In this document: one piece after another, positions 44,706 through 53,001 of the stretch
Numbering within the stretch: position 1 is the first letter of the stretch
How the letters are laid out: each line of letters opens with the position of its first letter
Source of the DNA: Uliginosibacterium sp.
GTDB taxonomy: Bacteria; Pseudomonadota; Gammaproteobacteria; Burkholderiales; Rhodocyclaceae
Direction: 5' to 3'
Assembly (NCBI GenBank): GCA_016718265.1
Contig: JADKDZ010000012.1
Span: forward strand, 62,001-126,000
DNA length: 64,000 bases
Notes under the pieces: generated by a model
The model's input: the letters and a program-made list of their open reading frames with translations, nothing else
Databases searched by the model: none
What the model was told of the DNA's origin: nothing
Program-made: the position numbers and the translations under genes

Positions 44706-45253
44706 GATTTCTTCCGCAGCGCAGAAATCGTCATGGTGCAAGTGACGAGCTGGGGATCCCACGCCAGTTGGCGGCGTACAGGCAGCAGTACGAATTCATC
44801 CACTTTCAGAAAGGGGGCTTCTGTTCTGACTCGTGCGAGTGCGGCCTGCAAGTTGGCCAAACTTGTATTGACACTAAACGAGACAGAGATGAGATCAAAA
44901 TCTTTCCCTGGTTTCGGTTCCAACACACGGTTGGTAACCACCGTTACGCTAGCCTCTTCAAAGATTTTCTTGATCCGCTGTTGCAGCTCGCCACTCGCGC
45001 GGTCGACTTCTAGCGAAGCGGGATAGGTAGTCGTCCCGATACGCTTTGCAACGTCTGCCGACGCTGCTTTCAAAGACTTCTCAGCAATAACAAGGCCCTG
45101 CAGCCTTGCATATCGCGGCTCCAGTTCCGCCAACTTCGCTTCTGCCCACACCTGCTTTTTATAGACGTAACTCGCTCCTATGGCCGCCAGTACGGAAACG
45201 GCCAGTAAGGTTCCGCCGACAACAAGCACCGATCGGTAAGGGGTCAGCCTCAT
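44702..45253 (-). CDS. gspM: GspM-like T2SS platform protein
   Basis: Single N-terminal membrane helix (SVLVVGGTLLAVSVLAAIGA), a coiled part, and a ferredoxin-like C-terminal domain (KIFEEASVTVVTNRVLEPKPG, then ISVSFSVNTSLANLQAALARV). 183 residues. Pairs with GspL in the inner-membrane platform; 4-nt overlaps on both sides. Confidence 0.82.
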   Translation of the reverse strand: MRLTPYRSVLVVGGTLLAVSVLAAIGASYVYKKQVWAEAKLAELEPRYARLQGLVIAEKSLKAASADVAKRIGTTTYPASLEVDRASGELQQRIKKIFEEASVTVVTNRVLEPKPGKDFDLISVSFSVNTSLANLQAALARVRTEAPFLKVDEFVLLPVRRQLAWDPQLVTCTMTISALRKKS

Positions 45254-46272
45254 CTCTCACCCGCCCCGGTCGAGACGACCCTGAACTCGAAAGAGAAAGT
45301 TTCCTTGTTACCTATCTTGATCGACGTGCCGAGCGCCTTGACCTCCTTGAAGGACGACTGTTCGCCGAGCGTATGCAGCAACTTCGAGGCATTAGCAGCC
45401 TCGCCTGTAATTTGCACAACACTACCCCGGATACGCAGCTCGGACACCCACTCATCATCTGACAAGAGCTTGCTGAGCTCGTCGATCAGCCCCAAAGGCT
45501 CTACCGGCATCTCCAGCAAGCGCACGGCTTCTTCCAGTTTGCCGGCAGAGTGCTGGAATTCCTCACGTAACCGCACTTGCGGTGCAGACACCTGCGTCAA
45601 CTTCTCGTAGGCATGGACGGCTTCGATCGCTCGCAGGCGCAACTGCATGGCGGGCGTGGCGAAGATGGCCAAGCCCAACCCTGCCCCCAGCAACAACAAG
45701 CCCCCAAAAAAACCCGTAAATGCACGCCGCCGCCGCACTCGGCGGCCCTCCCCATACCCTTCCAGTACAAGACCCGACTCACCGGGCGCCCATATCTCGG
45801 GAAGAAATCTCCCGGCGGACGCCAAGCGAAGCAGCAAGTAGGCTTGAATCTGGTCTTTTGCCGCAATTGCACAGATCACGCTCAAACGGCCCGCTTCAAA
45901 CACCTCGCACTTGAATCCGTACGCCGTGTTCAACGCCGGAAAAGGGCTCAACTTGGCGACCTCGTTAGCGACCACCCGCCGCAGATCCTCGTCTGCCAAG
46001 GGTGGTAAAACGAGGGAACGTGTCAGAACCATGTCTTCCGGCAGTTCAACGGCCGTGATCCCGGCCACCCGCGCTTTGCTCACGCACCATTCATTTCTGC
46101 GCAAGCGCAGCACCCTGTCAGAACCATCAGGCTTCAGCAGCCGGACAGGCTCATTCGGGCTCATCCAACTCAGGAACCGCCATTTCAGCGCGTCACGCCA
46201 CCCTGCGAAAAAAAGCTTTTTCACAGACGCCCACGTTACCCAGCCTTGACTACCGGCTCCCACACCCATCAT
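45250..46272 (-). CDS. gspL: GspL/PilN-like T2SS platform protein
   Basis: Cytoplasmic actin-like part (ITAVELPEDMVLTRSLVLPP, VVANEVAKLSPFPALNTAYG), a membrane helix near the middle (GFFGGLLLLGAGLGLAIFA), and a periplasmic PilN-like part. 340 residues from the ATG at 46272; an upstream frame overlaps gspK. It should recruit the GspE ATPase and contact GspM. Confidence 0.8.
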   Translation of the reverse strand: MMGVGAGSQGWVTWASVKKLFFAGWRDALKWRFLSWMSPNEPVRLLKPDGSDRVLRLRRNEWCVSKARVAGITAVELPEDMVLTRSLVLPPLADEDLRRVVANEVAKLSPFPALNTAYGFKCEVFEAGRLSVICAIAAKDQIQAYLLLRLASAGRFLPEIWAPGESGLVLEGYGEGRRVRRRRAFTGFFGGLLLLGAGLGLAIFATPAMQLRLRAIEAVHAYEKLTQVSAPQVRLREEFQHSAGKLEEAVRLLEMPVEPLGLIDELSKLLSDDEWVSELRIRGSVVQITGEAANASKLLHTLGEQSSFKEVKALGTSIKIGNKETFSFEFRVVSTGAGER

Positions 46273-46295
46273 GCGTCGCGCTGCCCTTCTCTCAG

Positions 46296-47195
46296 TTAAT
46301 TGCCGGCCACCACGACGGATGGCCAAACCCGAAGCGTTTTCCAATATTGGTTGTGTCCAGGCAGATCAATCCGGACCAGCTGACGCCGCATCCTGATTTG
46401 GGCGCCAGGCAATGCCACCCGAGCATCCAGTCGAAACACTGTCTGCAAGCCACCCGCCCCGGTACTCGTCAAGGCTTTGCCTCCTACCGCAAAACGGCCG
46501 TCTCCGACACCGCTTCGCTTCTGCGCATAATTTAGCGCCGCCGCTGCGTCCCCTCCCGCCAGTACGCGCAGCACCTCTTCGGGCGCAGCGCTGGCATCAA
46601 CACTCGACAGGCGCGACTCAACCGTCACCAAGCTCGCAATCCTAACATAGAGGCCATAATCCACTCCCAGCACCTGGAGCAAGTCCTCCGGAGACTGGAA
46701 TCGCCCGCCACGCGTCCGGTATCGAGACCCCGCCGCCGCGTAGGCGTCATCTTCAGCGCCTTTTGGCATGGCAATGCCATCCGGATCCCGCCAGTCAATC
46801 ACGCGCTGCGCCAACATCTGGGCTTGCTCGGGGGCAACACCCCCTCCATGCACGAACAGATCGGTCAGGAGGCTTTCCTGCGCGCCATTCAAGCTGATCA
46901 AGCCAGACACGGGGATAACGTCGACCTCAACGGGAATGCCTTCAATATCGAAGCCCAAGCGCTGAAAACGCTGGAATTGCTCGCGTTTCTCCAGAATCTG
47001 TCGAAGCGCGAGATTGGTGCCAGCATCACCCAAGGTGTCTGCAACGACCTGGTTTTGAAACGTGCCAAGCGCCCGTGTATGCCCTTTGACCAGCGACAGC
47101 ATCCCGGCCGCTATCACCGTCAACGCGGCGACAACCCACAGCACCGCAATCAGTGCCATGCCACGCCCCCCCGACATCCCGCGAGAGCACATCAT
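46296..47195 (-). CDS. gspK: Minor pseudopilin GspK
   Basis: The largest minor pseudopilin, 299 residues. A short basic leader, then the hydrophobic helix GMALIAVLWVVAALTVIAAG, without the usual Glu5 (a GspK trait). The helical-domain insertion contains VIDWRDPDGIAMPKGAEDDAY, and a SAM-like part follows. Its ATG overlaps the gspJ stop by 1 nt (TGATG). With GspI and GspJ it caps the pseudopilus. Confidence 0.92.
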   Translation of the reverse strand: MMCSRGMSGGRGMALIAVLWVVAALTVIAAGMLSLVKGHTRALGTFQNQVVADTLGDAGTNLALRQILEKREQFQRFQRLGFDIEGIPVEVDVIPVSGLISLNGAQESLLTDLFVHGGGVAPEQAQMLAQRVIDWRDPDGIAMPKGAEDDAYAAAGSRYRTRGGRFQSPEDLLQVLGVDYGLYVRIASLVTVESRLSSVDASAAPEEVLRVLAGGDAAAALNYAQKRSGVGDGRFAVGGKALTSTGAGGLQTVFRLDARVALPGAQIRMRRQLVRIDLPGHNQYWKTLRVWPSVVVAGN

Positions 47196-47845
47196 CAGCC
47201 GCCTCCCCCGATGACAATTCCTCCCGCGGTCGTCTCTGCGCTCCCCTCGGCGACGCCGACGACCAAGTCCGGGAAGGCCCCACCCAGGCCCTGCACACTC
47301 AGACGAATATGGCTCGGCAGTTTATCGGCCTCCGACCACTCGCTCAGCCATCCGTCCTCGCCTTCGCCGAGGTACTGGAACTGCAGTCCCTCTACGCCCT
47401 CGGCCAGATCAATCGCTTCCGCCGCAGCCCAGTCCGGCATAGCCTCCGGCTTCCCACGGAGCGGCAAATAACGCAACACCATCGCCGGGCCATTCTCCCG
47501 ACGCTCAACTCCCAGGCGCAGATAAAACAACCCACCAACGCCATGCCGCGCGGGCATGCCCCCCATCCAAGCCAGCTCATTCTGCCCGCCAATCAGTGCG
47601 ACCCGAGGCTTCTTGCCTTCCTGACCCGGGAGACGCGAACTTGAAACCCAGCCCATGATTTCGCGCAAGAATCCATCGAGTGTGCGTATTGTCTCGCCGC
47701 GCACAATACGGTTATCGATGCGACTTTCGGTCTGCGCAAAGCCGCGTAAGGCGGCCGAAAGGCCCAGCATGACCATGGAGAGCAGCATCAGCGCCACCAG
47801 CATTTCGATCAGCGTAAAGCCACGGTTTGGTGCTTGCTGACTCAT
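47195..47845 (-). CDS. gspJ: Minor pseudopilin GspJ
   Basis: Class III prepilin-like leader MSQQAPNRG-FTLIEMLVALMLLSMVML, cleavage expected after Gly with Glu5 present; 216 residues. The start at 47845 overlaps gspI by 4 nt; an open frame of 55 codons upstream was dropped because it lies wholly within gspI. Confidence 0.92.
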   Translation of the reverse strand: MSQQAPNRGFTLIEMLVALMLLSMVMLGLSAALRGFAQTESRIDNRIVRGETIRTLDGFLREIMGWVSSSRLPGQEGKKPRVALIGGQNELAWMGGMPARHGVGGLFYLRLGVERRENGPAMVLRYLPLRGKPEAMPDWAAAEAIDLAEGVEGLQFQYLGEGEDGWLSEWSEADKLPSHIRLSVQGLGGAFPDLVVGVAEGSAETTAGGIVIGGGG

Positions 47846-48258
47846 GGCTTGAGCGTTCTCGTTGGACGCGACTCCGGCAGCACGCTGACGAGCTGAAAGC
47901 TTTGCTCGCGCAAGACACCACGCCATACAACCTCGACCATCACCCGATGCATCGCTGGATACTGGCCCGACGCAGAGCCTGGCAGCATTACGGTCGACTG
48001 GGCAGACCAACGCAGACCATCACGCTCGCCCGTCTCGTGCCAGCCTTCGGCTGGCACCGCACTGCGCTGCGCCAGAATCGATTCAGCCTGCAACACGGCC
48101 CGGGCACGCAGGTCAGCCCCCATGACCGCTTTCAGACTGCCACCGCTGATGCGATACAGCACCGTCAATGAGATGGCCATAATGGCCAGTGCCACCAGCA
48201 CCTCAAGCAGGCTGAGACCACGTTGCCGCGCCAAACCCTTCCGTGCAGCCGTCATCAC
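47842..48258 (-). CDS. gspI: Minor pseudopilin GspI
   Basis: 138 residues, leader MMTAARKGLARQRG-LSLLEVLVALAIMA with Glu5. Short globular part ending with a beta strand (QSFQLVSVLPES). Overlaps gspH and gspJ by 4 nt on each side, so translation is coupled. Confidence 0.92.
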   Translation of the reverse strand: MMTAARKGLARQRGLSLLEVLVALAIMAISLTVLYRISGGSLKAVMGADLRARAVLQAESILAQRSAVPAEGWHETGERDGLRWSAQSTVMLPGSASGQYPAMHRVMVEVVWRGVLREQSFQLVSVLPESRPTRTLKP

Positions 48259-48737
48259 CCGAGCGGCTCCTGCGTCAAGCGGCCGAATAACCAGTCCACC
48301 CGCAGGCGAGCGCCCCCACCTCCCGCCCGCGCCAGTTCAAAGAACCCACCTGTGGAGCCCCCATCGGGATAAAACCTGATGCTGGCTGTTCCGCCTTCTT
48401 TCAGCTCAGCCCCCGCCACGGTTGCGCGGAGGGTGACATCCTCCGGAATCCTGTTTGTCGCCGCCCCCTCCAGCCCGCAGACTCGCTTGTCAAGGTCACA
48501 GCTGTAGCGGACCTCACGCCCACTCTCCGCCGCTTGCTGCCGCGCGAGCACCAGCCCGGCCATCACTTGTCGCACGCTGTTGCGATAGTCTGCCCCAGCC
48601 TTCAGTTTGCTGTAGATAGGCGAGCCCAAGCCGGCCAGCAGCCCCATTACGGCCAGAACCAGCAGCAATTCGATAAGCGTAAAGCCCGCCGAATGGTGGG
48701 CTTTACGCGGAAACGTGTCTGCCCGGAGGATCAACAC
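48255..48737 (-). CDS. gspH: Minor pseudopilin GspH
   Basis: 160 residues, leader ending HSAG-FTLIELLLVLAVMGLLAG with Glu5, then SVRQVMAGLVLARQQAAESG and a Cys pair (YSCDLDKRVCG). Lies 3 nt after gspG. Confidence 0.9.
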   Translation of the reverse strand: MLILRADTFPRKAHHSAGFTLIELLLVLAVMGLLAGLGSPIYSKLKAGADYRNSVRQVMAGLVLARQQAAESGREVRYSCDLDKRVCGLEGAATNRIPEDVTLRATVAGAELKEGGTASIRFYPDGGSTGGFFELARAGGGGARLRVDWLFGRLTQEPLG

Positions 48738-48740
48738 AAG

Positions 48741-49172
48741 CTACTTCTTGTTGGTGATATCCGCATTTTCACCCTCGCCGCCCGGCGCACCATCGGCTCC
48801 CAGCGAGGTAATCTCCACTTCGCCACCGGCGGACAAAGCGTACTGGTAGGGCTTGTTCCAGGGATCTTGCGGCAATTGGCCCTTCATGTAGGGGCCGTTC
48901 CAGTTCTTGGCAGCAGATGGCTTGGTCATCAGCGCCTGCAGGCCTTCTTCGGTCGTCGGGTAGCTGCCGACGTCCAGCTTGTAAACGTCCAGTGTTTTAG
49001 TCAGTTCTTCAATCTGCAGCCGCGTCGTCTTTACCTTCGCCCCCCCAAACTGGTTCATCAGCCTCGGGCCGACCAGGCCTGCCAACAAAGCGAGAATGGC
49101 CAGGACGACGAGCAACTCCACCAAGGTGAAACCTCCCGCACGACGTGCTGCGCCAGACCGGTATCGCGTCAT
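48741..49172 (-). CDS. gspG: Major pseudopilin GspG
   Basis: 143 residues; leader ending RRAGG-FTLVELLVVLAILALLAG with Glu5. The GspG signature LDVYKLDVGSYPTTEEGLQAL and the C-terminal calcium-loop region (PQDPWNKPYQY, then GADGAPGGEGENADI) are intact. The ATG at 49172 follows AAAGGG. It is the main subunit of the pseudopilus. Confidence 0.96.
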   Translation of the reverse strand: MTRYRSGAARRAGGFTLVELLVVLAILALLAGLVGPRLMNQFGGAKVKTTRLQIEELTKTLDVYKLDVGSYPTTEEGLQALMTKPSAAKNWNGPYMKGQLPQDPWNKPYQYALSAGGEVEITSLGADGAPGGEGENADITNKK

Positions 49173-49202
49173 GCTCAAACCCTTTCTCAAAATGTGGCGG
49201 GA

Positions 49203-50423
49203 TTATACCGCCAGGTCATTCACCGCCAGGATGCCCATCAGGATGGAGACGATCAGCGTCGCGATGATCATCCCCATCACCAGGATGAGCAAAGGCTCCA
49301 GCAGAGCCAGCCCGCGCTTGATCGCATTTTCGACATCCCGGTCGAATATCTTCGCCAGTTCGAGCAGCATCACATCCAGGCGGCCGGTTTCCTCACCGAC
49401 CCGCACAAGGTTCAGAGCCAGCGGCTCGAACAGTCCGGTTTTCTGCATGGCGTCTGCAATCCGGCCGCCACCTTTCATGGCCGGCGAAATGGTCTCCAGA
49501 CCCTGACGAAGCAGAAGATTGCTCATCGTATCGGTGGCGATTCGCAGCGCGGAGATGATAGGAACGCCGTTACCCAGAAGAGTTCCGAGCGAACGCGCAA
49601 AGCGCGTTATTTCGTACTTCAGCACAATGGCCCCTACAACCGGCAGACGGAGCGAAACGCCCTGCAGCCAACTTTTTCCAGCCGCAGAATCCGCAAACTT
49701 CGCCAACACGGCAGCCCCTGCCAGAAAGCCGCCCACCAGCACAAATCCGTGGCTGCGAAAGTAGCCGCCCGCATCCAGCACGATCTGCGTCGCCAAGGGC
49801 AACGCGTCCCCCATATCTCGGAACAGACTCTCGAATTGCGGCACGACAAACCCCAGCATCACCGCAATCGAGATCGCTGCCACGCCAACCAGGATTGCCG
49901 GATAGATCATTGCGGAGACAATGCTGTCACGCAGGGCCCGCATGCGTTCCAGATGCTCCACGAGGCGGCTTAGTACTTCCGAGAGTTGGCCGCCTGTTTC
50001 ACCCGAGCGCACCATGTTGACGTAGAAATCGCCGACCAGCGCACGATAGGGCTCCAGCGCCCGGCTCAACGACGCACCCCCTTTGACGGCCTCCAGCAAC
50101 TGTGCCAGCAACTCCGCAACCGATTGCTTGTGGCTCATGCCGATCAGCACCCGCAGGGCACGGTCCAGCGATAGTCCGGCGCGCAGCATGATCGCGAGTT
50201 CCGACGTAAACGCCAGAACATCCGCCTGAGTGGCTTTGCCCCCCGCGCTGCGCTTGCGCGTGCCACGCAAACGCGCCGCAAGGTTCTCGGCGCCCAGGAC
50301 ATCAATCGGAATCAGACCCTGCGCACGCAACTGTCGCGTGGCGGAATTGGCGTCTGCGGCATCTATTCGCCCCTCGATCAGGCGCCCCGCAGTGTCGGCC
50401 GCTCGATAGGAAAACTCAGCCAT
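49203..50423 (-). CDS. gspF: T2SS inner-membrane platform protein GspF
   Basis: Polytopic protein, 406 residues with three membrane helices and two GspF domains (FTSELAIMLRAGLSLDRALRVL, and FARSLGTLLGNGVPIISAL). The ATG at 50423 gives MAEFSYRAAD, the family start, overlapping gspE by 8 nt. It contacts GspE and GspL. Confidence 0.95.
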   Translation of the reverse strand: MAEFSYRAADTAGRLIEGRIDAADANSATRQLRAQGLIPIDVLGAENLAARLRGTRKRSAGGKATQADVLAFTSELAIMLRAGLSLDRALRVLIGMSHKQSVAELLAQLLEAVKGGASLSRALEPYRALVGDFYVNMVRSGETGGQLSEVLSRLVEHLERMRALRDSIVSAMIYPAILVGVAAISIAVMLGFVVPQFESLFRDMGDALPLATQIVLDAGGYFRSHGFVLVGGFLAGAAVLAKFADSAAGKSWLQGVSLRLPVVGAIVLKYEITRFARSLGTLLGNGVPIISALRIATDTMSNLLLRQGLETISPAMKGGGRIADAMQKTGLFEPLALNLVRVGEETGRLDVMLLELAKIFDRDVENAIKRGLALLEPLLILVMGMIIATLIVSILMGILAVNDLAV

Positions 50424-52128
50424 CGTGCTGATCCTGAGTGACGCGCAAGACTTCTTCCAGGCTGGTGACGCCAGCGACCACTTTGCGCAAACCATCTTCG
50501 TGGAGAGAGATCATGCCCTCACGTCGCGCAATATCGTGCAAGTCGGTCGCATCTGCGCCATCAATAATCGCCCGGTGCATTTTCTCGTTCAGCGTGAAGA
50601 GCTCGTGAATACCCGTTCGACCGGTGTAGCCGGTATTCCGACAGTGTGGGCAGCCTCGTGCCTCATAGATGGTCGGCGCCTTGTCCTTGCAGAAACGCTC
50701 CAGCCCGGTCCGTTTCAGATCTTCCGGCGTCAGCTCGGCAGGTGCCTTGCAAGCTTCGCACAGACGACGAACCAGGCGCTGAGCCAGCACGCCATTCACC
50801 GAAGAGGTGATCAGATATCGCTCAAGCCCCATGTCCTGCAGACGGATAATCGCCCCTGCTGCGGTGTTTGTATGCAATGTAGATAACACAAGATGGCCCG
50901 TGAGGGCTGACTGAACGGCGATCTGAGCAGTTTCGCCATCCCGCATTTCACCAATCATGATGATATCCGGGTCTTGTCGCAGAATCGAGCGCAAGGCGTG
51001 CGCAAAGCTCAGGCCAATCTGTGGATGGACCTGAATCTGGTTGATGGAGTCGAGCTGATATTCAACCGGATCCTCCACCGTCACGATCTTCAAGGCATCC
51101 GCATCCAGCTTCGAGAGCGCGGCATACAGCGTGGTGGTTTTGCCAGAGCCCGTCGGCCCGGTGACCAGCAAAATTCCGTGCGGGCGATTCAACAGCTCAT
51201 TGAATTCCGCCAGCGTATCCGGGCTGAAGCCCATTTCTTCCAGTCCGAAACGCACACTGGACCGATCCAGCACGCGCATGACGACACTCTCGCCATGCAC
51301 GGTCGGAACCGTCGACACCCGCAAATCGAGCTCGCGCCCCTTGACCCGCATCTTGATCCGACCGTCTTGAGGCAGGCGCCGCTCCGCTATGTTCAGGTGC
51401 GCCAGCAATTTGATGCGAGAGGTAACCGCCGCAGATAGCCGCCCGGCGATCGGCTCTGCCAACTGAATCACGCCATCGACCCGATACCGCACGTGCAGGC
51501 TGTCTTCAAAGGGCTCCAGGTGGATATCTGACGCCCGCAGGTCAATCACCTTGCCAATCAGCGCATTCACGAGGCGGATGACCGGCGCCTCGCTCGCCAG
51601 ATCTTTCAAGTGTTCAACGAAGTCGCCCGCTTCGTTGAGATCATCTCCGTCTGTACCGGTATCCGCTTCAGGATCCAGGTCTTGCAGATAACGCTTGAAA
51701 CCGGCTTCGATATCGGCCTCAAGCCCCAGCGAGGGCGACACTTTCAGTTTGGTAGCCAGATGCAGCGCCCGGCAGAGATACGGGTCTTGTGGAACCAGCA
51801 TCACGACCGAGAGCACGCCGTCTGCCAGCCCGACCGGTAGCGCATGATTGTTCAGCAGAAAATCTACGGCCAGCCCCTCCAGCGTGGGGAAATCCAGCGG
51901 GAAATCTTCGGCCAGCAGCAAGGGGATACGCAACTGCTGGCTCAGCACACGCGCAACATCCACTTCCGAGACCACGCCCAGACGCACCAGCACCCGCCCC
52001 AGCAAGCCGCCCATCTCGCTTTGGGCCGCCAGTGCACGTTCAAGATCCCGGGTATTGAGTTTCCCCGCAGCGATCAACAATTCTCCGAGCGGCAGCTTGC
52101 GCGATTGCCCGGTCGCAGACTCAGTCAT
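50416..52128 (-). CDS. gspE: T2SS assembly ATPase GspE
   Basis: Hexameric ATPase that drives pseudopilus assembly, 570 residues. An N-terminal GspE_N (MshEN) domain, then RASDIHLEPFEDSLHVRYRVDG, Walker A GPTGSGKTTT at about 322-331, the Asp box VTVEDPVEYQL, Walker B DPDIIMIGEMRD, and the zinc motif formed by CEAC and CPHC. First gene of gspEFGHIJKLMN-D. Confidence 0.96.
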   Translation of the reverse strand: MTESATGQSRKLPLGELLIAAGKLNTRDLERALAAQSEMGGLLGRVLVRLGVVSEVDVARVLSQQLRIPLLLAEDFPLDFPTLEGLAVDFLLNNHALPVGLADGVLSVVMLVPQDPYLCRALHLATKLKVSPSLGLEADIEAGFKRYLQDLDPEADTGTDGDDLNEAGDFVEHLKDLASEAPVIRLVNALIGKVIDLRASDIHLEPFEDSLHVRYRVDGVIQLAEPIAGRLSAAVTSRIKLLAHLNIAERRLPQDGRIKMRVKGRELDLRVSTVPTVHGESVVMRVLDRSSVRFGLEEMGFSPDTLAEFNELLNRPHGILLVTGPTGSGKTTTLYAALSKLDADALKIVTVEDPVEYQLDSINQIQVHPQIGLSFAHALRSILRQDPDIIMIGEMRDGETAQIAVQSALTGHLVLSTLHTNTAAGAIIRLQDMGLERYLITSSVNGVLAQRLVRRLCEACKAPAELTPEDLKRTGLERFCKDKAPTIYEARGCPHCRNTGYTGRTGIHELFTLNEKMHRAIIDGADATDLHDIARREGMISLHEDGLRKVVAGVTSLEEVLRVTQDQHDG

Positions 52129-52173
52129 GTATTCCTCTCACTATCCGGCCAGACCATCCATGGCCCGTCTGGC

Positions 52174-53001
52174 TCACTGCCAGCTCACCTTGAAATCTTT
52201 CAGCTGAAGCCGCCACGTCGGCACGCTCCTGCAACTTGCGTCCGCATCGGCGCACATCACGGCCACGAAGTAGCCACTATTGCCGCGAATTTCATCGCGG
52301 TCGGGTGCGCGCGTCAGCACGTCGACGAAACGATGATCGCGCAGCACAAGTCCTTTGTCGTCATACACCGTGTACCGCAGACTCGCATCGTCCGCCTTCA
52401 CGATAAAGCGATACCACTGCCCATCTTTCAAGCCGGGGCCGCAGTGATTCTCGCCAGCAGTCGCCTGCCCCCAAAGGCGCGTCACGCCAAGCAGGCGCCC
52501 CCAGGTTTCGGGTTGAACCAGTGGGAATGGGCCCGGGCATAGGTCCTCCACAGGCCAGCCTCCGGCTATCGAGCCTATCACGATCCCACGCCCCTGAAAG
52601 CGCTCGTTCCCACTGTGGACGCCCGGCGCAAAACCGGTGAGGCGCGATCGCAGGCCAATCGCGATGTGGTTCACGACTCCGGGGAAGAAATACCCTTCCG
52701 AACGCAGGCTGAAGCGGAGGACCTGCATGCGTCGCCCAGCCGGTCGGGCACTGCAATTGCGGAAATGGCCCACGCCATGGCCGGCATAGCCTTCCGGATT
52801 CGCAGCCAAGGTTCTCGTCTCGGCGCCATAGCGTTCGACGCGCCGCGGTGGACGAGCCTCAGCGCTGGGGCCAAAGAATACGATTTCATCCGGAATCGCC
52901 TGGCATTGTTCGACCTCGTCCAGCGAAGCCCGCGCAGCGCCCGCGCAAAATCCCACGGCTAGGCTGAGCGCTCCCCGAACAACTATCAAACTCGCCCTCA
53001 T
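52174..53001 (-). CDS. Unknown exported protein coupled to the AT3/GT-C fusion gene
   Basis: 275 residues with a signal peptide (VVRGALSLAVGFCAGAARA), then a beta-rich part with many Gly, Arg and aromatic residues and several Cys (CQAIPDEIVFFG, RFSLRSEGYFFPGVV, DLCPGPFPLV, NHCGPGLKDGQWYRFIVKAD, MCADADASCRS). The pattern of a jelly-roll, carbohydrate-binding-like sheet is possible, but I do not recognise a family. Its start overlaps the upstream fusion gene by 4 nt (ATGA), so it likely acts with it in the periplasm or is secreted by the T2SS encoded next. Confidence 0.75.
   Translation of the reverse strand: MRASLIVVRGALSLAVGFCAGAARASLDEVEQCQAIPDEIVFFGPSAEARPPRRVERYGAETRTLAANPEGYAGHGVGHFRNCSARPAGRRMQVLRFSLRSEGYFFPGVVNHIAIGLRSRLTGFAPGVHSGNERFQGRGIVIGSIAGGWPVEDLCPGPFPLVQPETWGRLLGVTRLWGQATAGENHCGPGLKDGQWYRFIVKADDASLRYTVYDDKGLVLRDHRFVDVLTRAPDRDEIRGNSGYFVAVMCADADASCRSVPTWRLQLKDFKVSWQ

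Noticed and set aside
48534..49973. Open frame of 479 codons on the plus strand
   Set aside because: Antisense to gspH, gspG and gspF, all of which carry clear family motifs.
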